DNA of 34,629 nucleotides from an uncultured Lachnospiraceae bacterium (GTDB taxonomy: Bacteria; Bacillota; Clostridia; Lachnospirales; Lachnospiraceae): assembly GCA_945621435.1 (NCBI GenBank), contig CALZBR010000027.1:1-34629 (forward strand), in the 5' to 3' direction. This document shows, one piece after another, positions 21,973 to 31,736 of this stretch (within the stretch, counting starts at the first letter, position 1; the number at the start of each line of letters is the position of its first letter). The notes under the pieces are model-generated. The model was not told the origin of the DNA. It did no database searches and worked only from the letters and a program-made list of their open reading frames with translations. A program made the position numbers and the translations under genes.

Positions 21973-23553
21973 ATGAAAAAGAGACGATTCAGTTTACTCT
22001 TAGCGGCGCTTCTGACGATGGCTGTACTGGGCGGATGCGGCTCAGATGGCACAGGAGAGTCTTCGGGGAATAATTCCTCAACAAGTACTGTTGTTGACAA
22101 CGAAGTGCAGGAGCCTCAGGGCGAGAAGACCTACGGGGGCACGGTGGTTGTCGGAATACAGCAGGATATCGATGGTCTTGACCCACATAAGGCAAATTCG
22201 GCAGGAACCAAAGAAATCTTATTTAACATTTTTGAAGGCTTGGTAAAGCCTGATGAAAACGGTAATCTGATTGGTGCCGTGGCCAGTGATTACACGATTT
22301 CCGAAGACGGACTGGTATACACCTTTACCTTGAGAGAGGGAATCAAGTTTCACAACGGCAATTTGGTAACATGCGAGGATGTCAAGTACTCTCTGGAGAG
22401 AGTGTCAGGACTGTTGGACGGAGTCCCTCTTATGGCTACCATGAAGGCAGTACAATCTGTAGATATTTTAGATGAAAAAACGGTTCAGGTAACGATAGGA
22501 GAGGCAAACCCGGAGCTGCTGTACAGCTTTACCGCGGCAATCATTCCCGCAGGAAGTGGGGAGGATGAGAATGCAGAACTCGTCGGTACGGGACCGTTTT
22601 GTTTTGTTTCTTACACACCCCTTGAGAGCATTGTGGTGAAGAAGAATCCGGACTACTGGCAGGCAGGTCTTCCTTATCTGGATCAGGTGAACTTCAAGAT
22701 TGTTGCCAGTGCAGAGACAGCAATGATGGAGCTGAAAGGCGGAAGCATTGACATTTATCCCTATCTGACGGAATCTCAGGCTGCTGAGCTGTCCTCTGAT
22801 TTCAGAATGGTATCTGCGTCATCAGCAGTACTGCAGGCACTGTTCCTGAACAATGCGGAAAAGCCTCTGGATGATGTGCGGGTACGTCAGGCAATCTGTT
22901 ATGCCCTGGACGGGGACATGATCAATGAGTTCCTCTACGGCGGCAACAGTGTGCTGGCTTCTTCGGCAATGCTTCCCGCATTGAAGAGCTTTTATGTGGA
23001 TCTGAACGACACTTACGGCACCTCTGCCAACGTTGAAAAGGCAAAGGAGCTTCTGGCACAGGCAGGATATCCTGACGGATTTGCACTGGAGATCACGATT
23101 CCTTCCAACTATGAGGTGCACATGCAGACCGGCGAAATCGTGGTGGAGCAGCTCAAGAATGTGGGAATCACGGCAACCATCAATCCCGTGGAGTGGGAGA
23201 CCTGGTATTCTGAGGTATACAAGGGCAGAAAATATCAGGCAACCATCAGCGGTCTGGCAGGAGATCTGACTCCCGGCTACATCATCAACCGCTTCCAGAC
23301 AGAGTCAGGCAAGAACTTTGTGAACTTCTCAAATGCTGAGTTTGACCGCATTTATCAGGAGCTGCAGGCAATTCCTGACCTGAAGGGACGGGAGGAGCCC
23401 TATAAGCAGCTTCAGAAGATCCTGAACCGGGAAGCAGCCAGTGCCTTTATCCAGGTGGCACCCACCAACACGGCGGTCAGCAATAAGCTTGCCGGCTACC
23501 GCTGCTACCCTGTCTACGTACAGGATATGAGCACGGTTTATTTTGTGAAGTAA
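21973..23553 (+). CDS. Peptide ABC transporter substrate-binding lipoprotein
   Basis: A family-5 extracellular solute-binding protein of 526 residues. The N-terminus is a lipoprotein signal (MKKRRFSLLLAALLTMAVLGGC) with the lipobox LGGC, followed by a Ser/Gly/Asn-rich linker. The mature part has family stretches: DPHKANSAGTKEIL, LVYTFTLREGIKFHNG, EDVKYSLERV, VRQAICYALD and EKAKELLAQAGYPDG. It likely delivers di- or oligopeptides to the membrane complex encoded downstream. The ATG at 21973 has AGAGGAG 9 bases upstream and begins the signal peptide; the frame stays open back to 21934. The 236-base gap after it holds a large hairpin. Confidence 0.93.
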   Translation: MKKRRFSLLLAALLTMAVLGGCGSDGTGESSGNNSSTSTVVDNEVQEPQGEKTYGGTVVVGIQQDIDGLDPHKANSAGTKEILFNIFEGLVKPDENGNLIGAVASDYTISEDGLVYTFTLREGIKFHNGNLVTCEDVKYSLERVSGLLDGVPLMATMKAVQSVDILDEKTVQVTIGEANPELLYSFTAAIIPAGSGEDENAELVGTGPFCFVSYTPLESIVVKKNPDYWQAGLPYLDQVNFKIVASAETAMMELKGGSIDIYPYLTESQAAELSSDFRMVSASSAVLQALFLNNAEKPLDDVRVRQAICYALDGDMINEFLYGGNSVLASSAMLPALKSFYVDLNDTYGTSANVEKAKELLAQAGYPDGFALEITIPSNYEVHMQTGEIVVEQLKNVGITATINPVEWETWYSEVYKGRKYQATISGLAGDLTPGYIINRFQTESGKNFVNFSNAEFDRIYQELQAIPDLKGREEPYKQLQKILNREAASAFIQVAPTNTAVSNKLAGYRCYPVYVQDMSTVYFVK

Positions 23554-23597
23554 TCGCATGGGTTTACCGTGATTTGCGGGATTGAGGTTCTCCGCCT

Positions 23598-23722
23598 AAG
23601 TCCTGTATATCTGTGTTCAGACACGCTCTCGCTTGGAGTTCCGCGTAGCGGTACATAAGGGCACATAGGACGTGCCCTAAGTACCGACGCTCCACACAGT
23701 CTGAAACAGACACACAGGACTT
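23598..23722. other. 125-nt extended imperfect hairpin inside the operon
   Basis: Nested complementary arms fold the whole intergenic core. The pairs are 23598-23606 with 23714-23722 (9 bp), 23610-23622 with 23699-23710 (one bulge), 23634-23638 with 23690-23694, 23649-23654 with 23681-23686 and 23659-23664 with 23672-23677, with a 7-nt loop at the tip. No long T-run follows. It could stabilise the upstream lipoprotein message or be a miniature repeat element. Confidence 0.8.
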
Positions 23723-23789
23723 GTCGGAAACTCAATTCAGCAAAGGAACAAAAAAATTTAAGAATTACTGACAGAAAGGAGGCGGTCTC

Positions 23790-24764
23790 ATGAGATATCT
23801 TGGTAAAAAATTATTCACTCTCATTATTACATTGTTCCTGGTATCCGTGGCTGCCTTCCTTGCCTTTCAGATTGTTCCCGGAGACGTGGTAGGCTCCATT
23901 GTGGGGGAGGATGCTTCTCCCGAGCGGGAACAGCAGGTAGCCGAGGAGCTGGGCTTTATGGAAAATGGAAAGAAGCTTTCCCCGGCAGTACGCTATACCA
24001 GATGGATGAAAGGAGTGCTGCAGGGAGATTTCGGAGTCAGCTACCGGTATTCCAAAAGCATGAATGAACAGATGCCCGTGAAGGAGCTCATCGGTGACAA
24101 GCTGCCGGTGACCCTCTGGCTGGCAGTGATTTCCATGGTGTTTATTATCCTTGTCTCCATTCCTTTGGGAGTGGTGTGGGCGAGATGCAACAACAAATAT
24201 CTGGATGCGGTTTTAGGAGTGATTACCCAGACAGCTATGGCTGTTCCCTCTTTTTTTCTGGGGATCATTCTTACCTTTGTATTCGGCATCCTGCTCAAGG
24301 CCTTTGTGCCCGGCGGGTATGTCAGCTATAAAGAGAACTTTGGGGGATTTATCGGTTATCTGGTATTCCCTGCGTTGGCTGTGGCGATTCCCAAGATTGC
24401 CATGACGGCCCGTTTCCTGCGCAATTCCATGTTGACGGAAATGAAGTCGGATTATGTTCGTACAGCCTACAGTAAGGGCTGTTCCAAACGCCGTGTGATG
24501 TACGGACATGTGTTACGAAATGCCATGATGCCTGTAGTTACCTTCCTCGGAATGATCATCGCCGAGATTGTGGCAGGCAGTATTGTGATAGAGCAGGTAT
24601 TCGGCCTGCCCGGAGTGGGAAGATTACTCATCAGCTCCATCAATACCAGAGATTTTCCGGTGGTGGAGATTCTGATTTTATATATTACCTTTGTGGTTAT
24701 TTTTGTATATTTTCTGGTGGATATCCTGTATCGGATCATTGACCCGAGGATCAGTGAGAAATAA
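23790..24764 (+). CDS. Peptide ABC transporter permease, DppB type
   Basis: The 324-residue protein has the DppB/OppB layout: an N-terminal helix with the start LGKKLFTLIITLFLVSVAAF, a periplasmic segment (QQVAEELGF...GDFGVSYRYSKS), then five helices. The EAA coupling loop is seen around MKSDYVRTAYSKGCSKRRV. It pairs with the DppC-type permease to form the channel. AAAGGAGG precedes the ATG. The next gene starts 12 bases after its stop. Confidence 0.94.
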   Translation: MRYLGKKLFTLIITLFLVSVAAFLAFQIVPGDVVGSIVGEDASPEREQQVAEELGFMENGKKLSPAVRYTRWMKGVLQGDFGVSYRYSKSMNEQMPVKELIGDKLPVTLWLAVISMVFIILVSIPLGVVWARCNNKYLDAVLGVITQTAMAVPSFFLGIILTFVFGILLKAFVPGGYVSYKENFGGFIGYLVFPALAVAIPKIAMTARFLRNSMLTEMKSDYVRTAYSKGCSKRRVMYGHVLRNAMMPVVTFLGMIIAEIVAGSIVIEQVFGLPGVGRLLISSINTRDFPVVEILILYITFVVIFVYFLVDILYRIIDPRISEK

Positions 24765-24776
24765 GGGCAGAGAAGC

Positions 24777-25586
24777 ATGAAGAAGAAAAGTAACGGAAAA
24801 TGGAATCAGTATCTCATTGCCGGTCTGATTATGACCGGTCTTGCCGTGCTACTCGGAATTATCGGCTTTTTCTGGACGCCCTACAGTACCACCGCCATGT
24901 CAGCAACAGAAAAATTCATGGCACCCTCCTGGAAACACTGGTTTGGTACCGATAATTTCGGCAGGGATATTTTTTCCAGGGTGATGAAGGGAATGGGAAC
25001 CACCATCGTGATTGCGGCCTTTGTGGTGTTGTTTTCCGGAATCATCGGAATACTGCTGGGGGCAGTGACGGGTTATTTCGGGGGAATTCTGGATGAAATA
25101 GTTATGCGGATCACGGATGCGGTCAACGGTTTCCCCAGTATCCTGCTGGCGCTGGTCATGATTTCCCTTCTGGGAAAGGGGCGGCAGAATGTGATTCTAG
25201 CCCTGGGAATTGTCTTTGTGCCAAGCTATGTGCGAATTGTGCGGGGCGAGTTTATTCGTCTCAGAGATGCGGATTATATCAGCCGCGCGAGGCTGATGGG
25301 GGTGGGAAAGCTGCGGATTCTTTTTGTGCATATCCTGCCCAATATCTTTTCCGTGTTCTGGGTATCGGTGATGATTGGTTTTAACAATGCCATCCTGGCG
25401 GAGTCCGGGATGAGTTATCTGGGCATCGGAGTGCAGCCTCCCGATGCCAGCCTGGGGAAAATGCTGTCGGACGCCCAGAGCTATCTGCAGACGGCTCCCT
25501 GGTACGCCCTGGCACCGGGACTGACCATTGTGTGGATCGTGTTGGGATTCTCCCTGTTCAGTGAGGGAATCCGGCGCAGGACATAG
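24777..25586 (+). CDS. Peptide ABC transporter permease, DppC type
   Basis: This 269-residue protein matches the second permease of dipeptide/oligopeptide importers. Its N-terminal helix is followed by the family stretch HWFGTDNFGRDIFSRV, then five hydrophobic segments, the EAA-like loop around DADYISRARLMGVGKLRILFVHILPN, and the C-terminal SYLGIGVQPPDASLG and FSLFSEGIRRR. It completes the two-permease channel with the upstream gene. The spacing to the ATPase gene is 24 bases. Confidence 0.94.
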   Translation: MKKKSNGKWNQYLIAGLIMTGLAVLLGIIGFFWTPYSTTAMSATEKFMAPSWKHWFGTDNFGRDIFSRVMKGMGTTIVIAAFVVLFSGIIGILLGAVTGYFGGILDEIVMRITDAVNGFPSILLALVMISLLGKGRQNVILALGIVFVPSYVRIVRGEFIRLRDADYISRARLMGVGKLRILFVHILPNIFSVFWVSVMIGFNNAILAESGMSYLGIGVQPPDASLGKMLSDAQSYLQTAPWYALAPGLTIVWIVLGFSLFSEGIRRRT

Positions 25587-25610
25587 AACGTGCGGGAAGG
25601 AGGTCACAAT

Positions 25611-27236
25611 ATGATAAAAATAGAGAATCTTTCTGTGGCCTTTGAGGGCACGGAGGTGGTAAAAAACGTTACGCTGGAGCTGAAGGACGGAGAAATCCTT
25701 GGCGTTGTGGGAGAGTCCGGTTCGGGAAAATCCGTGACCGCCTTGACCATGATGGGACTGGTGTCGGAGACGGCACAGATTACTTCCGGCAGAATCCTGT
25801 TTGATGATGTTGTGCTCCGGGAAGCGGGGAAGCCCCTGGATAAGGCTTTGTACAGAAAGTACCAGGGCGCGGAGATGTCCATGGTATTTCAGGAGCCCAT
25901 GACCTCCCTGAACCCTACCCTGCGTGTGGGGAAGCAGGTGGAGGAGATGCTACGGCTTCACACGGATTTAACCGGGGAAGAAATCAGGACAAGGGTGTTG
26001 GAAACCTTCGAGGCGGTAGGTCTAAAAAAGGTGAAGGAGGTCTATGCAAGCTATCCTCACCAGCTGTCCGGCGGTATGCGTCAGAGGGTGATGATTGCCA
26101 TGGCTGTCATACTGCATCCTGACCTGATCGTGGCGGATGAACCTACCACGGCACTGGATGTGACCATACAGAACCAGATTATGGAGCTCCTGCGGGAAAT
26201 CAACGAGAAGGAGCAGAACGCCATGCTCTTTATCACCCACGATCTGAATCTGGCTCGCAGAATCTGTCACCGGGTGGCGGTGATGAAGGACGGGTGCGTG
26301 GTGGAACAGGGCAGGACAGCGGATATCTTCGAGCATCCAAAGGAGGAGTACACCAGGAAGCTGATAGAAGCGGTGCCCTCCCGCCTGAAGAAGCGGGTGT
26401 CTGTCATGGAAAGGCTGTATCCGGAGAGGTATGGAGAGAAGCCCGGGGAAAAAAACGAGGAGAATTCTGAAGAAAGAGAGAAGGGCATTCCGAAGATTGC
26501 TGCGGTTCGAGACCTCTCAGTGTATTACCGGGACGGAAACCGGAATCCTTTTTCCAAGAAGAAACAGCACTGTGTGGTAGAAGGGGCAAGCTTTGACATC
26601 TATAAGGGAGAGAGCCTGGGACTGGTAGGGGAGAGCGGCTGTGGCAAGACCTCTCTGTCCAAGGCTATCTTGGGAATGAATCCTCTGATCAGCGGAGAAA
26701 TCAAGCTGGAAACCATTCGCCCCCAGATGATTTTTCAGGATCCCTACAGCAGCCTGAACCCCACGAAAACCATAGGATGGCTTCTGGAGGAGCCCCTGCG
26801 GGCAGTGGGAAAGCTGGATGAGTCCCTTGCCATGACTGCGGAGGACAGAAGGGCTGCAGCGTATGACATGCTTCATAAGGTGGGGCTGGAGGATAAATAC
26901 TTTGGCAGAAAGCCCTCCCAGCTCTCCGGCGGGCAGAGACAGCGTATCAGCATCGGACAGGCGCTGATCACAGGACCGGGACTGATTGTGGCAGATGAGC
27001 CCGTGTCGGCGCTGGACGTAACCATTCAGGCCCAGATTATGGAGCTGATGCAGAAGCTCCAGGAGGAGATGCAGCTGTCCTATCTCTTCATCTCCCATGA
27101 CATCAATGTGGTCTATAAAATGTGCGACCGGATCATGGTGATGAAGGAAGGCAAAATCGTGGAAATCGGGGGGACGGAGGAGATTTTCTCCAATCCCCGG
27201 CAGGAATATACGAAGACTCTGCTTAAAAATTCATAG
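25611..27236 (+). CDS. Fused double ATPase (DppD-DppF) of the peptide importer
   Basis: One 541-residue polypeptide contains both nucleotide-binding domains that B. subtilis encodes as OppD and OppF. Domain 1 (about 1-255) has Walker A GESGSGKS, signature LSGGMRQRV and Walker B LIVADEPTTALD. A charged Glu/Lys-rich linker follows (about 260-295). Domain 2 (about 295-541) has GESGCGKTS, LSGGQRQRI and LIVADEPVSALD. Both sites therefore look catalytically complete. The start at 25611 is set by AAGGAGG 7 bases upstream. It is the last gene of the importer operon, followed by a hairpin with a T-run. Confidence 0.93.
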   Translation: MIKIENLSVAFEGTEVVKNVTLELKDGEILGVVGESGSGKSVTALTMMGLVSETAQITSGRILFDDVVLREAGKPLDKALYRKYQGAEMSMVFQEPMTSLNPTLRVGKQVEEMLRLHTDLTGEEIRTRVLETFEAVGLKKVKEVYASYPHQLSGGMRQRVMIAMAVILHPDLIVADEPTTALDVTIQNQIMELLREINEKEQNAMLFITHDLNLARRICHRVAVMKDGCVVEQGRTADIFEHPKEEYTRKLIEAVPSRLKKRVSVMERLYPERYGEKPGEKNEENSEEREKGIPKIAAVRDLSVYYRDGNRNPFSKKKQHCVVEGASFDIYKGESLGLVGESGCGKTSLSKAILGMNPLISGEIKLETIRPQMIFQDPYSSLNPTKTIGWLLEEPLRAVGKLDESLAMTAEDRRAAAYDMLHKVGLEDKYFGRKPSQLSGGQRQRISIGQALITGPGLIVADEPVSALDVTIQAQIMELMQKLQEEMQLSYLFISHDINVVYKMCDRIMVMKEGKIVEIGGTEEIFSNPRQEYTKTLLKNS

Positions 27237-27261
27237 CCGCTTGGGGCTTACCGGAATAATT

Positions 27262-27333
27262 TTCCTCTCGAAAGCATATCTTCTATTGATACGTTTTGTA
27301 ACAGTAGAAATACGCTTTCGGGAGGAATTTTTT
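27262..27333 (+). terminator. Terminator-like hairpin overlapping a ribosome-binding site
   Basis: The 14-bp outer stem pairs 27262-27275 with 27314-27327 (one G-U), an inner 8-bp stem pairs 27281-27288 with 27302-27309, and six T residues follow at 27328-27333. It can terminate the importer transcript. The 3' arm contains GGGAGGAA, the ribosome-binding site of the ATPase gene that starts at 27336, so the folded RNA would also hide that site. Confidence 0.75.
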
Positions 27334-27335
27334 AA

Positions 27336-30065
27336 TTGTTTGAGCAGAGAAGCATTGCAAAAACGGCAGAGGAGCTGTATACGGATGTGAAGAGGGGACT
27401 GGAGCCGGAGGAAGCGGACAGGCGTCTCGCGGCATACGGCAGGAATGAGATGAAGTCAGGCAGAAAAAAGACTCTGGCAGAATCCTTTCTGGAACAGCTG
27501 TGCGACCCCTTGATTTATGTCCTGCTGGCAGCAGCTGCGGTGTCTATATTACTGGATGAACTCAGTGATGCAATCATTATCGCCGTGGTGGTACTGCTCA
27601 ATGCCACAGTGGGCATGATTCAGGAGGGAAAGGCACAGAAGGCACTGGAATCCCTGAAGAAATTAACCAGTCCCAAGGCTTTTGTTATCCGAGGAGGCAG
27701 GAAGATTGAGATTCCTGCGGCAGAACTGGTGCGTGGGGATCTGGTGTGTCTGGAGGCGGGGTGCCAGGTGCCGGCGGATCTGAGGTTGACAGAGTCTGCC
27801 AACCTTAAGGTGGAGGAATCTGCGCTGACAGGAGAAGCTGTGCCGGTGGAAAAGGACAGTACCTATCTGCCGGGAATTGGCAGCAGACTGGACGATGCGG
27901 AGATTCCCCTGGGGGACAGGCATAACATGGCCTTTATGTCTACGATTGTCACCTATGGCAGGGGAGAGGGCATTGTAACGGCTATCGGTATGGATACGGA
28001 GCTGGGGAAAATTGCCACCATGATTACAGAGGCAAAGGAGGAGATGACGCCTCTGCAGAAAAGGCTGGGGGAACTGGGGAAAATACTAAGTATTCTTTCC
28101 CTGCTGCTCTGTGGAGCCCTTTTTCTGATTGCAGTGCTGCAGAAAAGAGATATCGGAGAGATGCTGATTACAGCCATCTCGCTGGCGGTAGCAGCGGTAC
28201 CGGAGGGGCTGCCGGCGGTGGTGACCATCTGCCTTGCCCTGAGTGTCACCAGAATGGTTAGGGTGAATACCATCGTGCGCAGGCTTCCCTCTGTGGAGAC
28301 CCTGGGAGCCGTGAGCGTGGTATGCTCTGATAAAACAGGTACTCTGACCCAGAACAGAATGACCGTGGAAAAATGCTTCCTGCAGGGAAGAGTTCAGACC
28401 GTGGCAGAGCTTCGATGGGAGGAGGCAGCGGAATTCCTGCGTGGAATGGTGCTGTGTAACGATGCGAGAATCGAGAAGGGAAATAAATCAGGGGAGGAGA
28501 ACAGAACCGGAGACCCCACGGAGCTGGCACTGCTTGATCTGGGGGCTGGGTTTGGATTGGATTATGAAGAGGAAGCCCGGAAGAGACCCAGGATTGGGGA
28601 GCTGTCCTTTGACTCCGAGCGAAAAATGATGACTACTCTTCACAGGGTGGAAACAGACGCACAGACCGTACAGTATACCAAGGGAGCGCCGGACGAGGTG
28701 TTGAAAAGAGCTACCCACATACTGGCCGGACGCGGCGTGGAGCGGCTGTCTGAGGAACATCGAAGCCGGATACTGACAGCGGTGGCAGAGATGTCGGGGG
28801 AGGCACTGCGAACCCTGGCGGTTGCCATGCGTCAGAATGTCCGGGAGCCCGGGGAGGAGAAGCTGGTATTTCTGGGAATCGTGGGCATGCTGGACCCCGC
28901 CAGACCTGAGGCTGCCGGTGCGGTGGAGGATTTCAAGGGGGCGGGAGTGGTCACGGTGATGATTACCGGAGATCATGTGGACACCGCCTTTGCCATCGGC
29001 AAACAGCTTGGCATCGTGGAAGAGCACAGACAGTGCATGACGGGGGAGGAGCTGGGACGGCTGACGGAGGAAGAACTGGCGGAGCGGCTGGAGTACACCA
29101 GAGTCTTTGCAAGGGTGTCGCCGGCTCAGAAGGTGCGGATCGTGGACGGCTTCCGCTCACGTGGAGAGATTGTGGCAATGACCGGAGACGGTGTCAATGA
29201 TGCCCCCTCCCTGAAGAAGGCGGACATCGGAATTGCCATGGGAAAAGCAGGGACGGATGTGGCAAGACAGGCTTCGGACATGATATTGACGGATGATAAC
29301 TTTGCCACCATCCGGCGGGCCATCGAAGAGGGCAGGGGTGTGTATGAAAATATCAGAAAGTCTGTGATTTTTCTGTTGTCCTCTAACCTGGGAGAGATTA
29401 TCACCATGTTTCTGGCAGTGGTCTGCGGCCTGGCGGCACCCTTAAAGTCCAGTCATATCCTGTGGATCAATCTCATCACGGATTCCCTGCCGGCACTGGC
29501 ACTGGGGATGGATAAAAACGACGGCGAGGGACTCATGCGACAGCCCCCAAGGAAGGCATCGGAGAGCCTGTTTGCCAGGGGGGGACTGACCTGTACCTGC
29601 TTCTATGGGGGACTGATAGCGGCAGTAAGTCTGACGGCCTTTCTGATGCTTCCCTGTGCTTTACTGCATATCAGAGGGTTTGCAATCAGCCTGCCGGGGC
29701 TTGCGGAGATTTTAAAGGAGGAATGGGTGCTTTCCAAGGCTCAGACCTACGCCTTTACCGTGCTGGGAATGAGCCAGCTCTGGCATGCCGTGGGAATGCG
29801 GGATGTGAGCAGATCCGTCTTTCGCATGAACCACAGGGACAATAAGCTGATGATTGGGGCATGCATCGCAGGCTTCCTGCTGCAGTTTGCAGTGACGGAG
29901 ATTCCTTTTCTGATCACTGCCTTTGGCACATCCCCGCTGTCACGCAGAGAGTGGATGCGACTGACGATCTTAGCGGCAATGCCCATGGTGGCTCATGAGA
30001 TTATGGTGATTCTGTATCGCAGGGAAGAAGAAAGAAGGAAGAAAAGTAAAAAAGTGGTTTTCTAA
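27336..30065 (+). CDS. P-type Ca2+-transporting ATPase
   Basis: A 909-residue P2-type ATPase that likely exports Ca2+. The N-terminal cation-ATPase domain includes [22 protein letters not shown]. The ion site region is [10 protein letters not shown] in M4, the phosphorylated Asp332 lies in DKTGTLT, the nucleotide domain has KGAPDEVL, and the hinge is TGDGVNDAP (616-624). Six C-terminal helices follow, including NLGEII and [15 protein letters not shown], typical of PMCA/SERCA-like bacterial pumps. The start is TTG at 27336, 8-10 bases after GGGAGG; no earlier start is possible in frame and the N-terminus already matches the family. That ribosome-binding site lies in a hairpin, so translation may be controlled. 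Confidence 0.94.
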   Translation: MFEQRSIAKTAEELYTDVKRGLEPEEADRRLAAYGRNEMKSGRKKTLAESFLEQLCDPLIYVLLAAAAVSILLDELSDAIIIAVVVLLNATVGMIQEGKAQKALESLKKLTSPKAFVIRGGRKIEIPAAELVRGDLVCLEAGCQVPADLRLTESANLKVEESALTGEAVPVEKDSTYLPGIGSRLDDAEIPLGDRHNMAFMSTIVTYGRGEGIVTAIGMDTELGKIATMITEAKEEMTPLQKRLGELGKILSILSLLLCGALFLIAVLQKRDIGEMLITAISLAVAAVPEGLPAVVTICLALSVTRMVRVNTIVRRLPSVETLGAVSVVCSDKTGTLTQNRMTVEKCFLQGRVQTVAELRWEEAAEFLRGMVLCNDARIEKGNKSGEENRTGDPTELALLDLGAGFGLDYEEEARKRPRIGELSFDSERKMMTTLHRVETDAQTVQYTKGAPDEVLKRATHILAGRGVERLSEEHRSRILTAVAEMSGEALRTLAVAMRQNVREPGEEKLVFLGIVGMLDPARPEAAGAVEDFKGAGVVTVMITGDHVDTAFAIGKQLGIVEEHRQCMTGEELGRLTEEELAERLEYTRVFARVSPAQKVRIVDGFRSRGEIVAMTGDGVNDAPSLKKADIGIAMGKAGTDVARQASDMILTDDNFATIRRAIEEGRGVYENIRKSVIFLLSSNLGEIITMFLAVVCGLAAPLKSSHILWINLITDSLPALALGMDKNDGEGLMRQPPRKASESLFARGGLTCTCFYGGLIAAVSLTAFLMLPCALLHIRGFAISLPGLAEILKEEWVLSKAQTYAFTVLGMSQLWHAVGMRDVSRSVFRMNHRDNKLMIGACIAGFLLQFAVTEIPFLITAFGTSPLSRREWMRLTILAAMPMVAHEIMVILYRREEERRKKSKKVVF

Positions 30066-30077
30066 TTGCGGAATTAG

Positions 30078-30086
30078 TGATATACT
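30078..30086 (+). promoter_or_regulatory. Extended -10 promoter of trpS
   Basis: TGATATACT is an extended -10 about 33 bases before the trpS start. No good -35 and no T-box leader are visible. Confidence 0.45.
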
Positions 30087-30118
30087 TAACGATAAGTGTT
30101 CTTAGAAAGGAAAACGAT

Positions 30119-31207
30119 ATGGATAAGATAATTTTGACAGGCGACAGACCCACGGGAAGACTGCATGTGGGACATTATGTGGGTTCCCTGCGCAGACGCG
30201 TGGAATTGCAGAATTCCGGAGATTATAAGAAAACATATATTATGATTGCAGATGCACAGGCACTTACGGATAATATTGAGAATCCGGAGAAGGTGCGTCA
30301 GAATATCATTGAGGTTGCATTGGACTATATGTCCTGCGGACTGGATCCCGCAAAGTCAACCATGTTTATACAGTCTCAGATTTCAGAGCTTTGTGAGCTG
30401 ACATTTTATTACATGGACCTGGTGACTGTAGCGAGACTTCAGAGGAATCCTACGGTAAAAAATGAGATTCAGATGAGGAACTTCGAAGCAAGTATTCCCG
30501 TAGGATTTTTCACCTATCCCATCAGCCAGGCAGCGGATATTACTGCGTTCAAGGCTACCACGGTTCCCGTAGGCGAGGATCAGCTGCCCATGATCGAGCA
30601 GGCAAGAGAAATCGTACATAAGTTCAACACGGTATACGCCCCTGTTCTGGTGGAGCCCTCCGCGCTGATTCCGGAGAATGAGGCCTGCAAGCGTCTTCCC
30701 GGTACCGACGGCAAGGCAAAGATGAGCAAGTCTCTGGGCAACTGTATTTATCTGGCCGACAGTGCGGACGAAGTGCGCACCAAGATCATGAGTATGTACA
30801 CGGATCCCCTTCATCTCCAGGTCAGCGATCCCGGACATCTGGAGGGCAATACGGTGTTTACCTATCTGGATGCTTTCTGCAGGGAAGAGCATTTTGAGAG
30901 ATATCTTCCCGATTATGCAAATCTGGACGAGCTCAAGGCTCACTACCAGAGAGGCGGATTGGGAGATGTGAAGGTAAAGAAATTCCTGAACAATATCATG
31001 CAGGAGACCCTGGAGCCCATCCGCAACCGCAGAAAGGAACTGGAGAAGGACATCCCCGCCGTATATGAGGTTCTCAGAAAAGGCAGCGAGGCAGCCAGAG
31101 AAGTGGCGGCACAGACTCTTTCTGAGGTGAAGAGCGCCATGAAGATTAATTATTTTGAAGATGCAGAGCTGGTACGCATGCAGAGCGAAAAATACCAGGG
31201 AGTGTAA
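30119..31207 (+). CDS. trpS: Tryptophanyl-tRNA synthetase
   Basis: TrpS charges tRNA-Trp. The 362-residue protein is a class I synthetase with the HIGH motif as HVGH (16-19) in [12 protein letters not shown] and KMSKS at 201-205, followed by the C-terminal helical anticodon-binding region. Family stretches [16 protein letters not shown] and [17 protein letters not shown] are present. AAAGGAAAA precedes the ATG at 30119. It lies 53 bases after the Ca2+ ATPase gene and is followed by a strong terminator. No tryptophan-responsive T-box is seen upstream, which is common for housekeeping trpS copies. Confidence 0.97.
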   Translation: MDKIILTGDRPTGRLHVGHYVGSLRRRVELQNSGDYKKTYIMIADAQALTDNIENPEKVRQNIIEVALDYMSCGLDPAKSTMFIQSQISELCELTFYYMDLVTVARLQRNPTVKNEIQMRNFEASIPVGFFTYPISQAADITAFKATTVPVGEDQLPMIEQAREIVHKFNTVYAPVLVEPSALIPENEACKRLPGTDGKAKMSKSLGNCIYLADSADEVRTKIMSMYTDPLHLQVSDPGHLEGNTVFTYLDAFCREEHFERYLPDYANLDELKAHYQRGGLGDVKVKKFLNNIMQETLEPIRNRRKELEKDIPAVYEVLRKGSEAAREVAAQTLSEVKSAMKINYFEDAELVRMQSEKYQGV

Positions 31208-31219
31208 GTCAGTGTTAAG

Positions 31220-31256
31220 CCCCTCAGGCAGATGAAATGTCTGAGGGGTGTTTTTT
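31220..31256 (+). terminator. trpS terminator
   Basis: An 11-bp stem (31220-31230 with 31238-31248, one G-U) and a TGTTTTTT run. Confidence 0.93.
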
Positions 31257-31282
31257 GGTTAAACAAATAGGAGGAAATGGAT

Positions 31283-31468
31283 ATGGAACGTGTGGTAAAA
31301 TTTTTGAAGGAAGCAGAAGTGTATTATCTGGCAACGGTGGAGGCCTATCCGTCCCTGAAGAGCATGTATGTGGCAGATGACGAGAATACACAGGTGTTTT
31401 ATTTCAAGAATGCCAAAGCAACCATCAGTGCCTTTACACATGCACCGGAGGTCATTACCTTCCAGTGA
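31283..31468 (+). pseudogene. Internally deleted pyridoxamine-oxidase-like flavoprotein
   Basis: The 61-residue product joins the start of a PNPOx-like flavin-binding protein (MERVVKFLKEAEVYYLATVE, residues 1-20) to its C-terminal end (AYPSLKSMYVADDENTQVFYF...ATISAF). The family is usually about 130-140 residues, so roughly 70-75 residues of the FMN-binding barrel are missing with the frame kept. The start at 31283 has AGGAGG 8 bases upstream; an ATG at 31277 is too close to it. It may still be translated but should not bind FMN. An assembly error is the other explanation. Confidence 0.7.
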
Positions 31469-31554
31469 ATTAATATTAATTAAGGGGTTAATTGTCAAAT
31501 AGGATTACAAAATAATAGAATAATAAAATATCATAATAGTGTTTACAAAAATAT

Positions 31555-31599
31555 AGAAATATGCTAACATAGTCATCAAGCATATTTCTTTTATTTCTG
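31555..31599 (+). terminator. AT-rich perfect hairpin
   Basis: AGAAATATGCT (31555-31565) and AGCATATTTCT (31579-31589) are exact inverse complements across 13 nt, followed by TTTATTTCTG. It may end transcription before the Rpn-type gene. The surrounding stretch 31469-31680 is AT-rich and shows no gene. Confidence 0.6.
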
Positions 31600-31683
31600 A
31601 CATCGGTAGTATACACAAGCCGAGTTCTCTTTTATCTGAATCATCTCAATCAAGGAAATCCCTGCTTAATTCAAGAATAGAAA

Positions 31684-31732
31684 GCAGGAGCCTTGGGTGA
31701 GAGGGAAGAACGAGTGCCTCCTGCGAAGGAGG
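31684..31732 (+). promoter_or_regulatory. Leader with competing hairpins over the SD
   Basis: CCTCC (31717-31721) can pair with the ribosome-binding GGAGG (31728-31732). The overlapping CTCCTGC (31718-31724) can instead pair with GCAGGAG (31684-31690). The two folds exclude each other, so the leader could switch translation of the gene at 31737 on or off. Confidence 0.45.
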
Positions 31733-31736
31733 TTAT

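Noticed and set aside
30066..30118. T-box leader before trpS
   Set aside because: The gap is only 53 bases and contains no T-box sequence or terminator.
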